Shown here: positions 1 to 12,049 of the stretch, piece by piece
How the letters are laid out: each line of letters opens with the position of its first letter
Numbering within the stretch: the first letter of the stretch is position 1
Assembly: GCA_949128115.1 (NCBI GenBank)
Contig: OX421964.1
Location: forward strand, 32,666,177 to 32,730,176
DNA from: Anaspis maculata
Lineage: Eukaryota; Arthropoda; Insecta; Coleoptera; Scraptiidae
Length of the DNA: 64,000 nucleotides
Direction of reading: 5' to 3'
Translations under genes and position numbers: made by a program
The notes under the pieces: model-generated
Told to the model about the DNA's origin: nothing
What the model saw: the letters and a program-made list of their open reading frames with translations, nothing else
The model's database searches: none

Positions 1-104
1 TTACATCAGCACGGGGATGTCGGAACATCACCAGCCACCAACCAACCAACACGTCAATACCTAAGCACCGCACGGCATCGTCGAAAGTTACGGTGTTGTG
101 ACAG

Positions 105-357
105 TTGCTGCCACATCCTGGCCCGATGAAGAGATTTCATTGGAACGAGTCTCGGAGGGTTATGAGGGAACACCATACCATACCGGAAATAGACTGATTA
201 TTCCATACACGCTTCCGCGTAAATCAAATCGCGCTGATATTTCGATTATGTGGAATGGTTTCGGGGACCCGGACCCACCAGACTATATCTTATTATCGGG
301 GGCAGATGCGTCCGCGGATGAATTATCGATTTTTCGCTCGAATATGTTCATTTTTCG
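105..357 (+). CDS. Possible single exon, BRE/BABAM2-like UEV-fold region (tentative)
   Basis: The frame is open from about 65 to a TGA at 374, with a possible splice acceptor (TGACAG, 99-104) and only a weak possible donor (GT at 358). The translation contains RLIIPY, then an acidic/hydrophobic stretch, then PPDYILLSGADA. This resembles the N-terminal UEV-like domain of BRE (BABAM2), a scaffold subunit of the BRCA1-A and BRISC deubiquitinase complexes, where an RxxLxIPY motif is followed about 20-25 residues later by PPDFIF. The match rests on motif spacing remembered for the family, not on a search. I see no neighbouring exon of the same protein in the window, so this would be an isolated exon of a long-intron gene running off the left edge, a pseudogene fragment, or chance. 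Confidence 0.33.
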
Positions 358-597
358 GTGTTGGCATAACTGCTGATCTGTCAGGCTTAGAATGACATTT
401 CCATCTAGTCACACCAATATACTGGCCGAAGCCATATACTCCTGCATCATCTGGGTCTAGGTTAAATTGCGTCTGTGGCAAAACATGAAAACTGCACCCT
501 ACCCTTACCCCATTACTTCAATATAGGTACCAAATACTTTCAACGTAAAGTTGGTAGGTGGATCGCGAAAGGAATTCAACATCATGATATTTACTTA

Positions 598-724
598 GGG
601 CTCGATACCAAGTTGCAGGCGCAAAAGTTAGGACGGCGTAACTTGCTAAATAGAGCGGTCTGATTGGCCGTTGCTATAGTAACCGAACTTACGGCGGTCT
701 CAGCCCCAACTTGGTATCGAGCCG
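598..724. mobile_element. 127 bp Harbinger-like MITE
   Basis: The ends are inverted repeats (GGCTCGATACCAAGTTG at 599-615 against its complement at 707-723). The element is flanked by TTA on both sides (595-597 and 725-727). A 3 bp TWA target duplication is the hallmark of PIF/Harbinger insertions. It has no coding capacity. A second, partial copy lies at 24212-24297 in the opposite orientation, which supports its being mobile. Confidence 0.75.
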
Positions 725-727
725 TTA

Positions 728-3662
728 GACCATAGAACACAAAGCAGCTGGCTAGTGGCAGCTTCAAATCCGGATTATGAGTTTTCTTCGTGGGCTTGTA
801 CGTACTTCAACTGGACTACTGTTCGCGGTAAAGGGCCGACAAATAAGAATCTCTCCGATATGGGCGCCACCATGGTAGCTAACATAAGAGCAGTCCTCAA
901 AAGCGCACGGAAAGTTTACAAGTTGCGTTGAACATTTTTGTACAATCGATATCAAAATTTGTAGATATAGTACTCGTTCATAAATAAGATATTATTCTGT
1001 TAGCAATATACGTTTCTAACCTCAAAAGATGCCATTAGGTTTGTTTGGTTTTGGAAAACGCATTGTAAGAATAAGCAGTGCAGAATGTTCGAGAGCCACT
1101 GTCTGCCAATTAATCTCCGACAGGTTGGCAGTTCTGGTCCACGGCCGAGTACGCGGTTTGCCAGATTTACAACCAGATGGACATGTGTTTGTAAGCTGTC
1201 GCGTTGATGTGTCTGCGGTAAATGAGCAAATCGTGTGGAAGCAGTGGAAGTAGAAAAAAACCGCCAGTTTGATAACTAAGTACAACAGCGACATTAGTAG
1301 GACGGCCAATATCAGTTGTAGAAAATGAAAGTCTTTTCCACGTCCGCATTCTACCGGGTCCATGGCCATGCACGGTATTACCAGTCCAGTTTAGATCCAG
1401 GTTGATTATAATTGAAACACACAAAAAGTTGGCCTAAGAAAGTTTCCTTCATTATGCCTTTTTCCATCGCCAAAACGTATAAAAACGACGAGTCTCGGTT
1501 GAAAAAAATCACTCATACGAATCGTATTCTCAGTTTGCAACTTGTAAGTTTAAAATCATCGAGAAAACATTTGCATTCACCAAGCTGCGCCAGCACAGAA
1601 TGGGAATTCGCACTTTTCAGAGAGAAATTTAATCAATATCGGCTTTCTTTTCTTCCATTGTATTCCTTACGAGATACAATATTATTTGTCAGAATTACAA
1701 ATAAAACCCTAAAATTGGTATTTGTTCGATCGAAACTTGAGAATTCAACTTCTCGCTTACGCTGCAGTAAAAGCACTAGGCTACACTCCGTTGCATCGTT
1801 ACATCACTGGACATTAGATTGATACAGGGAGGATATCAAGTTTTACTGCAGCTTCCTCACGTGACATAATCAGTTCGGTCCATTGCCCCTGTAACGATCT
1901 CATAAAACATAAATTTAATTTGCATATTTGGAGATTTTGCAGGGGCACTTTTCAGCTATTCAAACACAATTACCGCTACTGCCCCGATAAAACCAGCATG
2001 ATGCTCGTCGCAGTTCGTTTTTGTTTTTTACCCTCTGCAATTCGGCGTCGAATGGAAAACACTCGCGCGGTATTTTTCGCAGTTTTCAGCTGAATTTTAA
2101 TTCAGCACTTAGGAACCATTACGTTATTTTTTACGTTTTGCGTTATACATTTAGAAACGTGTTTTGCACGATAATAGGTCGACTTTGATACAAATCGGAG
2201 ATGATGTAGCGTGAAACTGGAAGAAGAAGATGATGAAACGACTGGCATATCGGAATGATTTCCGACAACAAACATCTCCGAGTTTGGCAAATCAAAAGTT
2301 TCCAGACTCGGGAAATGCGGGCATTGATAAATAAAGAATGGGTGTGTGTGCCGCCGCCGCTTTCTAGGATGATGATGCATGGAAGTTATTGCATTCTTTC
2401 GGTGGAAGTTTCCAATATAACGCGCTGGCAAATCAAATTATCATATAAAAGCTTTCGGAATTGGAATAAAAGTCCCTGTCTTCCTCAACATGTTTACATG
2501 GTAAACAATTTGTTTTTTTTTGCACGACCTGTAGGTTTATAAGGCGCTATTTTATGCCCAAATAGTACATCAGGAAACACAAACCATCACAAATACTTTC
2601 TTTTCATCTTTATACCCAAACGGTACCTATAAAGTTTATTCCATCAAGATGTTTCAACTTGGATTTCAAACTAGTCAGATCCAATAGCAATCGAGAAAAG
2701 CAGTTTGCAAACTGATTTAGGCGCTTCTCATTGGCTTTGACTAGTTTGAGATTTCTTATGAAACAAACCTATAACAACACAGACGATACCAGCAAAACAC
2801 CTAATGCAACCAAATATTCATCACATGTACCTGATAAAAGAGAAGAAAAAAATTCTTCAGTACAAAACATATCAAGTTCTTTCAACATTAAACTAACGTT
2901 AAGGGTGGAGCAATTTTTGTGAGACTTGAGCAGACAGAATACATCGGTGAATTATTGGTTGCCTGCTGACTCACTACAACGTCGTCATATTAGGTGCTTC
3001 CTCTTACAACCTGAACCTTAGTATTCTGACCAAAGTTGTTAGTGGTATCTCACTTTCGCGCTTGTGATTTCTCGCTTTCTCTTTCTCTAACTTAGATCAA
3101 ATTAGTGAGTTTTGGGGTAAAAGAAAAGCACCTAATGTGTGCATGTCTGACAAACAATGACAGACAAATAATTTCACGTACCTACTTTCGTCACAAACTT
3201 TTAATTTTTGATGAATACATTAAAGAACCAATGAAACATAAAGGCAAGCGTGCATCGATTTGTTTTTTGTACGTATAATGTATTTGTCAAGATATTGTGG
3301 CAAGCAGCCAACTTCCGCTTTAGACCCACCTGGCATGCTCACGGCCGAAGTAGAGGCAGTGAGCCAGCTCCACGTTATTGTCTTGACATTTTTCGTCTAT
3401 ACAAAATTTGCCTCCTCCTTAGTCTCTCCTCATTTGTGTATTTCTTATCAAAGAGCGAGGGAAGCAACTTATATTTTTACCCGAACCTGGAGTATCTGCA
3501 TTTTCCCTTTCCGTAGTTTGAATCTAATTCTCATCAGCAGGTGAAGGCCGAGTGCGGTTTGCTAAGAACGAAGAGTGTTTGAGAAGCTTGAGAGGTTTTC
3601 CTCGAGATTTTCCTTGCAATGCAACCGGGCTCGAAACCAACATTGTTGGATCTTGATTGAGG
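728..3662. other. No recognisable feature
   Basis: AT-leaning unique-looking sequence. Open frames here are short, overlap on both strands and match no family I recognise. Ordinary intergenic or intronic DNA is the simplest reading. Confidence 0.5.
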
Positions 3663-3670
3663 TTTCGAAA

Positions 3671-4065
3671 CAGCGACGGCGCCATGCGCCAGGGGGTGGC
3701 CAGGGTGGGCACGTGCCTCCCCTAAAATCACAGGTGCCTCCCCTAAAATCACAGGTGCCCACCCGCGTGACCACCCGATTTCTCAGAAAATGTCTCGGAA
3801 AATGTAATATGAAAAAATCACACTACCCAAATTGCATAACTATTTAAGTACATAACTAATGAAAACAACCTAAAATAAAAATTTATCCCGTTGTTTTTTT
3901 TTGTTTTTTTTCAAATCAACCTTTTTTGCGCTTGACTGTTTCTTTCTGTGGAAAAGAGTTGTTTGAAGGATAGGAGGTTGAACATATAACTAGATGAGTG
4001 CCCACCTCCCTGAATAGTGTGCCTTTTTGTGCCCACCCGTTTGAGAAATGCTGGCGCCGCCGCTG
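3671..4065. mobile_element. 395 bp hAT-type MITE
   Basis: The left end CAGCGACGGCGCCA and the right end TGGCGCCGCCGCTG are inverted repeats; further in, GGGTGGGCAC and GTGCCCACCC also pair. The direct flanks are TTTCGAAA at 3663-3670 and 4066-4073, an 8 bp target duplication typical of hAT elements. Because TTTCGAAA is itself palindromic, it could alternatively be the outermost part of the terminal repeat. Internally a 21 bp unit (GTGCCTCCCCTAAAATCACAG in part) occurs twice in tandem near 3713-3754. It is non-coding. Confidence 0.7.
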
Positions 4066-4130
4066 TTTCGAAAGCACGAATGAGCATAAAACCAAAGAAA
4101 AGTTTACAACACTGGTTACTAGACAGTGGA

Positions 4131-4253
4131 TAGTATTAATAAGGAATAAGCATAAGCATTTGCTTAGATTTTTGAGGAGTTGCTAAGCAAACTTTTCCCG
4201 ACAACGCCTATGGAATCCAAGCAAATGCTTATGCTTATTTTTTATTAATACTA
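4131..4253. mobile_element. 123 bp palindromic (hairpin) MITE
   Basis: The left arm starts TAGTATTAATAAGGAATAAG and the right arm ends with its near complement TTATTAATACTA. Arms of about 40 bp pair around a loop of about 40 bp. TA at the outer edge fits a Tc1/mariner-type insertion, but the exact boundary is uncertain. Confidence 0.6.
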
Positions 4254-4259
4254 CTTATT

Positions 4260-7200
4260 GTCAGTCCGACAGAATAATGAAAAAAAAGCAACTCATTCTG
4301 ACGTTTCAAAAGTTTAAGTGACATTTGTTTGATTCTACAGAAATACTAAACCAGTTAATTCTCTATTTTCTTTGAAAAATCCCTTGAATTAAAAAAACGT
4401 GAAAAGCTCTCGGTCTAGACCACAGAAACAGTTCTGCTTCAAGATGAATCCGAAATGGTACCGGAATAAGCTGTAGTTTTATCGGTGGGATAGACGAAAA
4501 TTTGGCGATATGGTCAAAAATTTATGTAATTTTCTAGGTAGTGAATTCGAAAAAGATGGAAATCTAGTCAAGATCCACAAAAAGAATCATTCCTCTGAAT
4601 GGGACCAGTAAAAATACTTGTTTTTCTACTTTTTTGGCAGTGGGTCTAATGAAAATACGTTAAAAACTCCCATCCTTTTGAACGAACTTTCAACGCTTTC
4701 AACTGTCAATGATGTTGACGATGAGACGATGTCAAAAGCATGAAATGACAGTTTTGGGAGCCCAATTACAAACAGGTTCAACTTGATCGTTTCAAGTGTT
4801 CTAGGAGGAATTCAAAGAAACTTCGGAAAGTTGCAAAAGAGAGAACTCAACACATCTGACAATAAAAATGGCACTTTATGCCCATGGTGGGTAGCTACAT
4901 AAATAACGATTTGTTTCAGCAAAATGCATTAATAACAATCACGGTATTAAACATGTACAACGCCATTATGGCGGCCAGACGCACCGTGCCGGGAGTTTCA
5001 AGCAGGAGGGCCGCAATAAACCGGGATCTGATCCTTGCCGGCTGGATGACTGGGAGGGCGGAAAATTGAAGGATGTCCTGAATAAAAATCGCACACACGC
5101 TTTCGCCGCCCTAAAAAATTTAAAAACCCTTGACGGGACCGCCTGGTTGTTGCTGTTGTTGTAAATCCTTATAAATTACACATGATGTGAAAAACACGGC
5201 TCTCTGGACCTTTCGCTAGATAAATGTAAGGGATAAAGATACGCAGAAGGAAAAAGTCCACTTTCAATCTGGGAAAACGCCGGGGGAAGAAAAAACTGGA
5301 CCCCATGCACCAGTCCGACGTTTCATGCTGGAGGTTTCAAGTAGAGTACTTATAGTTGCGCCTTTAGAATACATATCACCTATGACTTTCTGATCATGCT
5401 TTTGACCAACTGTCACACTCAATCCTCATTGAACAAATTCAGCAAGATGAAAGGACCTGATGGGTGGTCCTGTCGAGATTTAAAATTGAAACGCTCTCAG
5501 GTCACGTCGCTCCAGGAAAGCTGGCTTCATCTAAAATAGCTTTTGACCCCTCACTGAGAGGGGGTCTTGTCTATTGATTGCGCTACTCCCTTGATCTTGA
5601 TTTTCAGCGACGTGGTCGACATCAAATTCCCTCCGCCATGTACTAAAACTTCCAGATACACATACAAATAAAAAACGAGGCGCTTAGACAGCTGATAGCC
5701 GCGTGATGGATTTACAGCCGTTCCCCTAAATGGTTTTTATTACGCCCCGATCGTGGAGAACGATTGCGCGGGACGCGGGACACGTGTCGCAATGGAGGAG
5801 GGGGGGGGGGAGAAGTGCAAAATTCGATTTTTTCAGATGAGAAAACTAGAAAAGCTTCCGAGATCGTCGAAGCGATCAAAAGATTTTTCCGCAGATTTTT
5901 TTTTTCAATTGTTCCAGACAACAGATTGTGTTTCCATCAGGATTGGGGGCAGTTTCTAGTATTTACTTTTGTTTGGTAAATAGCCTGACGTGACGTGCAA
6001 AACAAAGCTTGAATTATTGTAGCGAAATTTGGGTGCAGTGTGGGATTAAAATCGTGAGCGCGATATTTATTGCATGTCGGGGCAAAAAAACGTGGTTGTA
6101 AGAAACTTGGTCCGGCAGTACGGTGCCATTAATTACACAAGTTTCAGTGGACGAATCTTGATGAGCATCGCAGCCACTCTCCCTCCAGTCGTTTTAGAAA
6201 AAAATACCCAGTAGCCACGGCTCAAGTTCAAGTTGAAGGCTCTAGTTACACGCCACTCAATTGCGGCATGCTCAGACGACAGTTTTTCGAAAATGTATCA
6301 TTCTCAACAAAGTGACTAATTTTGTGAAAATTTTTGATTGATTAATTCAAAAAACAGGCGGCCACACTACCATTTGTACGTCACAGATCTACTGTGTTGG
6401 ATACCTCGGACGGTTTTCTCTTCACACTGGTTTGTGATCGGTTACGATCTTGAACTTCGTGCCATATAAATAGAGACAAAAGTACTTAATTTTTTTGTTC
6501 AATTACTTATTACTCATTATGGATCACCCTGTACTATTGATATTGTAATAATAGACCGGTTTTGGATAGATACGTGGCAAGTGGCTAATATTGTTACCAC
6601 AAAGGCAAGCCCGATCTACTTTCAAAGCGAACTCCCGCAATTAATTTTGCGTTATTTCGATATCGGCTTGAGTTTAAAAACTCTTTCGAGGATCAATTTT
6701 ACTCGTCCGTGTTAATGGCAAAGAGTTTCATTTAGCCTGGAAGAAAGCCGCTAATGATCCAGCTGATAAAAAATGGAAACTTGCTTCGAGCAGCCGGCTA
6801 GCCACCACCGGCACTGGAAACGGCAAACGATGAATTTGCGCAAAACTCCGAACTAGTCGTTGGCCGAGACAGCGCCCCGGAGACTCGACTTTTTCCGACT
6901 TGGCGGCTTCATTTCCCCGCGAATTTACTGAGCTCGCACTATTTGTTTGGATGTTCTTCTCGAGTGTGTACCTATTGTGAAAATTTGACAACTTTCCTGC
7001 GGAATTATCGGACGTTAACGTCATGAATTTTTGAAGTTTTGAAGCTGTAAGTAAATAGTTGGTAGTAGTTGAACAATGCATACTGCATACTAGCTAAAGC
7101 AACAAGTTTGTACCTACTGGCGAAAGTACGCGGCATTCAAATCCACAGGTATGTGGTGTCTCTTGTGGAGCGGCTCGAACTCGAGAAGGCATCGTCGTAT

Positions 7201-7525
7201 ACTTCTACACATTCAGATATCCGAGAGTTGTTTGTTCGCTCGGAATTGCCTGGATGTGATGGGATCAAAATATAAAATGTCGAATGTGAAATTGTGTTCC
7301 GAGACGTTTTATTACCGGAGTTTGGCAAGTCGGAGAAAATTAAACTTTGGAAATATTTTACGAGGACGTTCACGTTTCCGATTTAGACTGTAGAGCCAGC
7401 CTGGCCGGGCGCAATGCGTAAACTCATTTTAAATAATTAGGAAAGTCCGGGCTGCGTCAGAAATTAGACGAGATTGGCCCGTTGATCAACTTTCAACGGT
7501 GAACTTGACAGGGACATGAGATAGA
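4260..7525. other. No recognisable feature
   Basis: No supported gene or repeat family seen. It contains a short poly-G tract near 5799-5811. Short open frames on both strands match nothing I know. Confidence 0.45.
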
Positions 7526-7529
7526 GACT

Positions 7530-7808
7530 GTTATTCGCGGATCAAATCAATTTTCCCGCCACAAGATGGCTGCCAAAGGCGGATTGTAGTGACAGCTAAC
7601 AATTATTGCATTGAAGTGACTTGACCTAGTTTTTTTTCGAGAATTTCAAGTCATTTTATTGAAAATACGGCAGAATCTAGAGGCAAGTTACAGTATTGAC
7701 AAAGCTATTGAAGTCAAATTATCTTATTTGTGCAAATGCTTATTGCCAATTACAATTCGCTTCTGGCAGCCATCTTGTAGCGGGAAAATTTATTCAAATC
7801 GCGGATAC
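7530..7808. mobile_element. About 280 bp inverted-repeat MITE
   Basis: The left arm reads CGCGGATCAAATCAATTTTC then CCGCCACAAGATGGCTGCCA. The right arm is the diverged complement, running from TGGCAGCCATCTTGTAGCGG to CAAATCGCGGATAC. Arms of about 60-70 bp pair around a short centre. No clear target duplication was found, so the limits are approximate. Each arm contains AAGATGGC, a YY1-like core. Confidence 0.55.
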
Positions 7809-7809
7809 C

Positions 7810-10600
7810 GAGTGGCGTACGCATTGACGAAGAGAGTTTCCACGACTACCCATACCTAGACAAAAGGCAAAAATCGAGCAGCTTCTTTGACAAACCTTAG
7901 TGCGGTACAAAATACAAAACAAAATCATGTTGCACCCTAGGACGCGTCGTCATCAGAGCGCTTGAGGCTTAGGTGCATGGAAGTTGCCTACCCATCTGAC
8001 CGGTTTTCAGTTTTACATTTACAAAATAAAAGAAAAATTGAGATTTGTGGCGAACGGCTCAGTCTATTGATGTTAATTGGCAGCTGTTGCATCATTTGAG
8101 ACAATAAAGAAAATCAGGAATGGACCCTATTGCTCAAAAACCGTATCAATACAGAGGGGGGTGGGTGTACCTATATGGATCAGTTGACACCCTCTGGTAT
8201 AAGGTTGACCAGAAGATGAGCACCGAGCCAGAGCAAAAATCGCGTCGTATAACTTCCCGGGTCGATAAGTCTGCAGCCGGCACTGGCGTCATAAATCTAA
8301 CGAAAAACTATAAATCTGCAAGAGCAAAAGTTAAAAGTAAAAGTTCGTCCAGATTTCGCTATTATCCCGGATGGCAGAGCGCAGCACGCAGACATAAATC
8401 ATGTGATTAGGTTCCCACGATTGCCGCTGTTTACATAATTTTCTTGGTGCGTACATTTTCAGTTTTAGAGAGCTCTTTAGTATTACGGACGAGGGCGTTT
8501 ATTTGTAATTTGGTTAACAAATCCATTTATGTATTACGACGAAAGTTCAGTGTACCTACCACACCACCACCATCTCACATCGCATTATGCTCATATAGAT
8601 ATAATATACTGGTTTTGAAAAACCCTCGCCTTATTTGGGAAACAACGCCGGCGATTTTAATTTATGCTGCGACACGGTTGATGTAACCGCGCGCATCTTT
8701 GATTACGAAAATATTCAAATCCTCCAAATGCATTATTGGAATTTTCTCGGGCGCGGCATTTTATGTGAAGAAAACCTGAAATTCCGAAGCCTGAAGTTCG
8801 ATTCATTGGTGTCGGCTGGTGGCAATAGGCACTGAACAGCTCAAACGGCTCCTTTCATGACGTTCTACTGTTTGAGTACACAAGAAATAATTCGGAATGC
8901 CGGTGCTTCAAAACACAAGCGCTTCGGCCCTGCTTTTTAAAATTAAATCTACGTTGATGATCAACTAGTCAATCGATATCTACCTATACCATCCTGTATC
9001 GTTTTTCGTAACCACTGCTTTTTGAAATCGCCCCAGACGTAGATAAACCAAAACAACTTGCATAATGTTGATTTGAAGGAAAATACCGGCTACGCCATAG
9101 GGTTGTCCGGTCAGTGTGACCATTTTTCGCGAGAACATCACTCTCTTATGGACTGAAGAGAGAGAAAATAAGCTCATTTCACGCCATTTTAATAATATAT
9201 TCAACTTAAAAAAATAAAATCAGTCAAGTGCGCGTCGCTATTCTTATGCGTCGTTGCGTTCTCGAGTGAAAATTCCGCCCTAATTTTGACTCAAATATTG
9301 ATAATCAGTTATTCCAGTATGCTGGGTTTGTCAGCATGGAATTGCGGTTTCAAGGAACCTCACAGGTAGAAATCTAGCTGCGTGAGATCGGGTGATGTCG
9401 CCGGCCAATTGATGTCACTATTTCTCGAGATCAAACGTCCAGGCGTAAGAGCCGCGACCCGTGACATTTTTGACAAAATTTACACACCTATGACAAAAGG
9501 TTGCTGGCCTTGCGAGAAGCGGTCGTACTGACTGAACAACCCTGTTTAACTGAGAAAAAGGTTCGCCGATGCTGGTGACAGGAAATTTTATGCCTATCTA
9601 ATTAGAACAACCTCCCGTTTCTTCCCATCCCACGGGTTTCTCAATTTCTTCGAGTTCTTGACCGTGAACTGGAGTAGGTATGAGGTGAGCTCTGCCTCTA
9701 TACGACGTATAGTATACCTACCCACTGCGAATTTCTAACTCCTTAATTACGTGGGCACACATTATACAGCCCGATGTAATTTATTTCCAATACAGTGACA
9801 CCCACTTTTGCGGCAATCTATTTGTGCATGTGTACACCTCTTGATGGGGAGCAAAAAAAAATGAATAATTAGCAGATATCCATCGCCATCAGCGCGAGCG
9901 CAAGGTGTCCGTCAATCTCGAACGGAGCTCGACGGAGTCTGATGGAGCAATTATTATTGTTATTGTAGTTTACTGGGTCGATAAAAGGCGCACGGATTTT
10001 TAGCTTCCCACGTGCCGAGTTGAAAAACGTAGGCAGGCTTATAAAAATGTGTCTACTTTTCGCGATAATGATCACGCGAACGTTTGTCCTTTTTTGTGAA
10101 ATGCCAACCAGCTCAAATCGGACAACCACAAATGGCGCAAATCTTTTAACCCATGCGGATGGCGGGATGGCGATAGCCATCAAATCGCCATCCACAAGCG
10201 AGAAGATTATTTGAACATTTGAATAATTTTTTTTGAGTAACAGAAATAGTTAATGTTGCAGAATGAAATTTGGGAGTCGCAAATTGGGTCAACTGCGGCA
10301 GTCTCTTCGGACAAATTTCGCCTTCGACCTAGGACCCTGCGGCGCTATTATTATTTTTAGGTAGTGCTCAACAGGTCCATCAGGCAATTTAGCTCACTAC
10401 ACTCGTACGTATCATTCCACAGTTCTATTTTTTTCTCAGTTTTTTGCCATTACACAGGATTTGAATTATTACAATTTTTGAATCTTTCATTTTACTTTCC
10501 CGGCCCCACCAACATGGAGGGAAAGTATTGTAATCGTGCAGAAAAAAAGTTTTGAGATTTCACCGGATATATCCATTTTGAGGTCCCCCAAGTCGATTAA
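7810..10600. other. No recognisable feature
   Basis: Unannotated stretch with only short incidental open frames on both strands and no repeat structure that I can see. Confidence 0.45.
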
Positions 10601-10627
10601 GACCATTTCCAGAATGATGTCTGTCTG

Positions 10628-10632
10628 TGGGT

Positions 10633-10731
<99 letters not shown>

Positions 10732-10735
10732 TGAT
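10628..10735. repeat. (GT)n microsatellite, about 100 bp
   Basis: Near-perfect GT dinucleotide run with two GTAT interruptions near its ends. Open frames reading poly-Thr/His or poly-Cys/Val across it are artefacts. The downstream flank (CTTCCACGACAACTGCCGAACCG) has the look of a dispersed repeat adjoining the microsatellite, but I cannot assign a family. Confidence 0.95.
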
Positions 10736-10798
10736 CTTCCACGACAACTGCCGAACCGTTTATCCGATCGATTAGAAATTTGATATGCAGACATGGTT

Positions 10799-12040
10799 TC
10801 GCCCTGGAATGACCGGATTAGTTTTTGGCTGACATCTGTCAAACATAAGTGTCACTATCAGAAAATGACAAAAGCTACATCTCACGGAACTTGACTTGCA
10901 ATATGTCATTTGAAAGCCCTTGAAGAACTGTATTCAGAACAGTTAAAAGTATTTTCCTACCTGTTGTCTGTCAAATTATAAAAAATATCAAAGTCTGGAA
11001 CTTTGCCATTTAATTATTCAAAATCTATAGGACAGATGTGAACCAAACCCAGCAAGAAGCAACATTACCAAAGAATCAAACTAATGCTGAAGTTGAAGTT
11101 TCCCACCGTTTTCCGGACAAGCGCTATGGATTTTCAAAAAATTTCCTAGCCGATTCCAGCTTCGCTTGCCTGTTCCTCGATTTTTGGCCTATTTAATTTT
11201 TTTAGCAACATAGCAACCAAACCGGTAGGTAACTACGTTTTTGTTACGAATCGTATCAATGTCAAAGTGACAACATGAACGCTGTTCTCGGCAGGTTCTC
11301 GGTGTTTTCTTTTGTATCTTCTTGCATTATTTGGGGCAACAGTGCGAACCGATCCTTTGTGTTGTTTGGGGCTCCGTAAACCCCCTTGTGTTTTCTGTAG
11401 TTTTAGCAACTCCAGTATGCTCATTCCATTGACGTATATGTACAAACTGTAATGTGTGCAGTTCCCTTATTTGATTCGGTACCAGGGCCCCATCCCCATG
11501 GTGTCTGCTGTTCAAGGCCCTGATGGGGCCCCCATCTGTGTCTTATCAGATTTTGCCGTTTCAGGCCAAAACTGCGGCCTTGTGTCTTCTTGGGTTCGTT
11601 GAAGCCCTCTAGGCTCCTGGTGTCTACGGGTGTCTCTTGAAGCCCCACTGAGCCCCCCCTTTTTTTAGTTTTCAGAACTATCGTGCCTTCAGGTGTGGTT
11701 CGGACCTAACTTCTTGATGGGCTCGAAGTCTCATTTCACAGGTCACCACTTGGGGGCCCTGAATTGCACTCAATTAGAACTCTGCCCCAGGTTTTCAATC
11801 CGCGACTGATTTTCACCGGCTATTTTTCAAACAATAATTTAGGTTTCATCATTGAAGGCAACAGTGCGCCCCGATTAATTGTGTCTTCAGGTGTTGTTTG
11901 GGGCTGCGTAAACCCCTTTGTGTGGAACTAGCATTGCATTCTTGAGATATCACAACAGTTAACTACCTGTAGCTCCAATCAAATCGAAATCAGGTACGAA
12001 AACATAAGGTCAGCCTGGAATGACCTGATTAGTTTTTGGA
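10799..12040. repeat. Degenerate minisatellite block related to the 33-36 kb satellite
   Basis: Bounded by two direct copies of a segment reading CTGGAATGACC-GATTAGTTTTTGG (about 10803 and 12016). Inside, units such as GTGTTGTTTGGGGCTCCGTA plus AACCCCCTTGTGT recur (11357-11395 and again 11890-11921), mixed with phrases like CTTGAAGCCCCACTGAGCCC. These read as the reverse complement of the 40-45 bp monomers that fill 32.85-36.0 kb. No GACAATTCTTCGC arms are present here. The open frames across this block are not believable genes. Confidence 0.5.
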
Positions 12041-12049
12041 TAGATGATT

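Noticed and set aside
10487..10842. Poly-Thr-His and poly-Cys-Val open frames
   Set aside because: They are translations of the (GT)n microsatellite.
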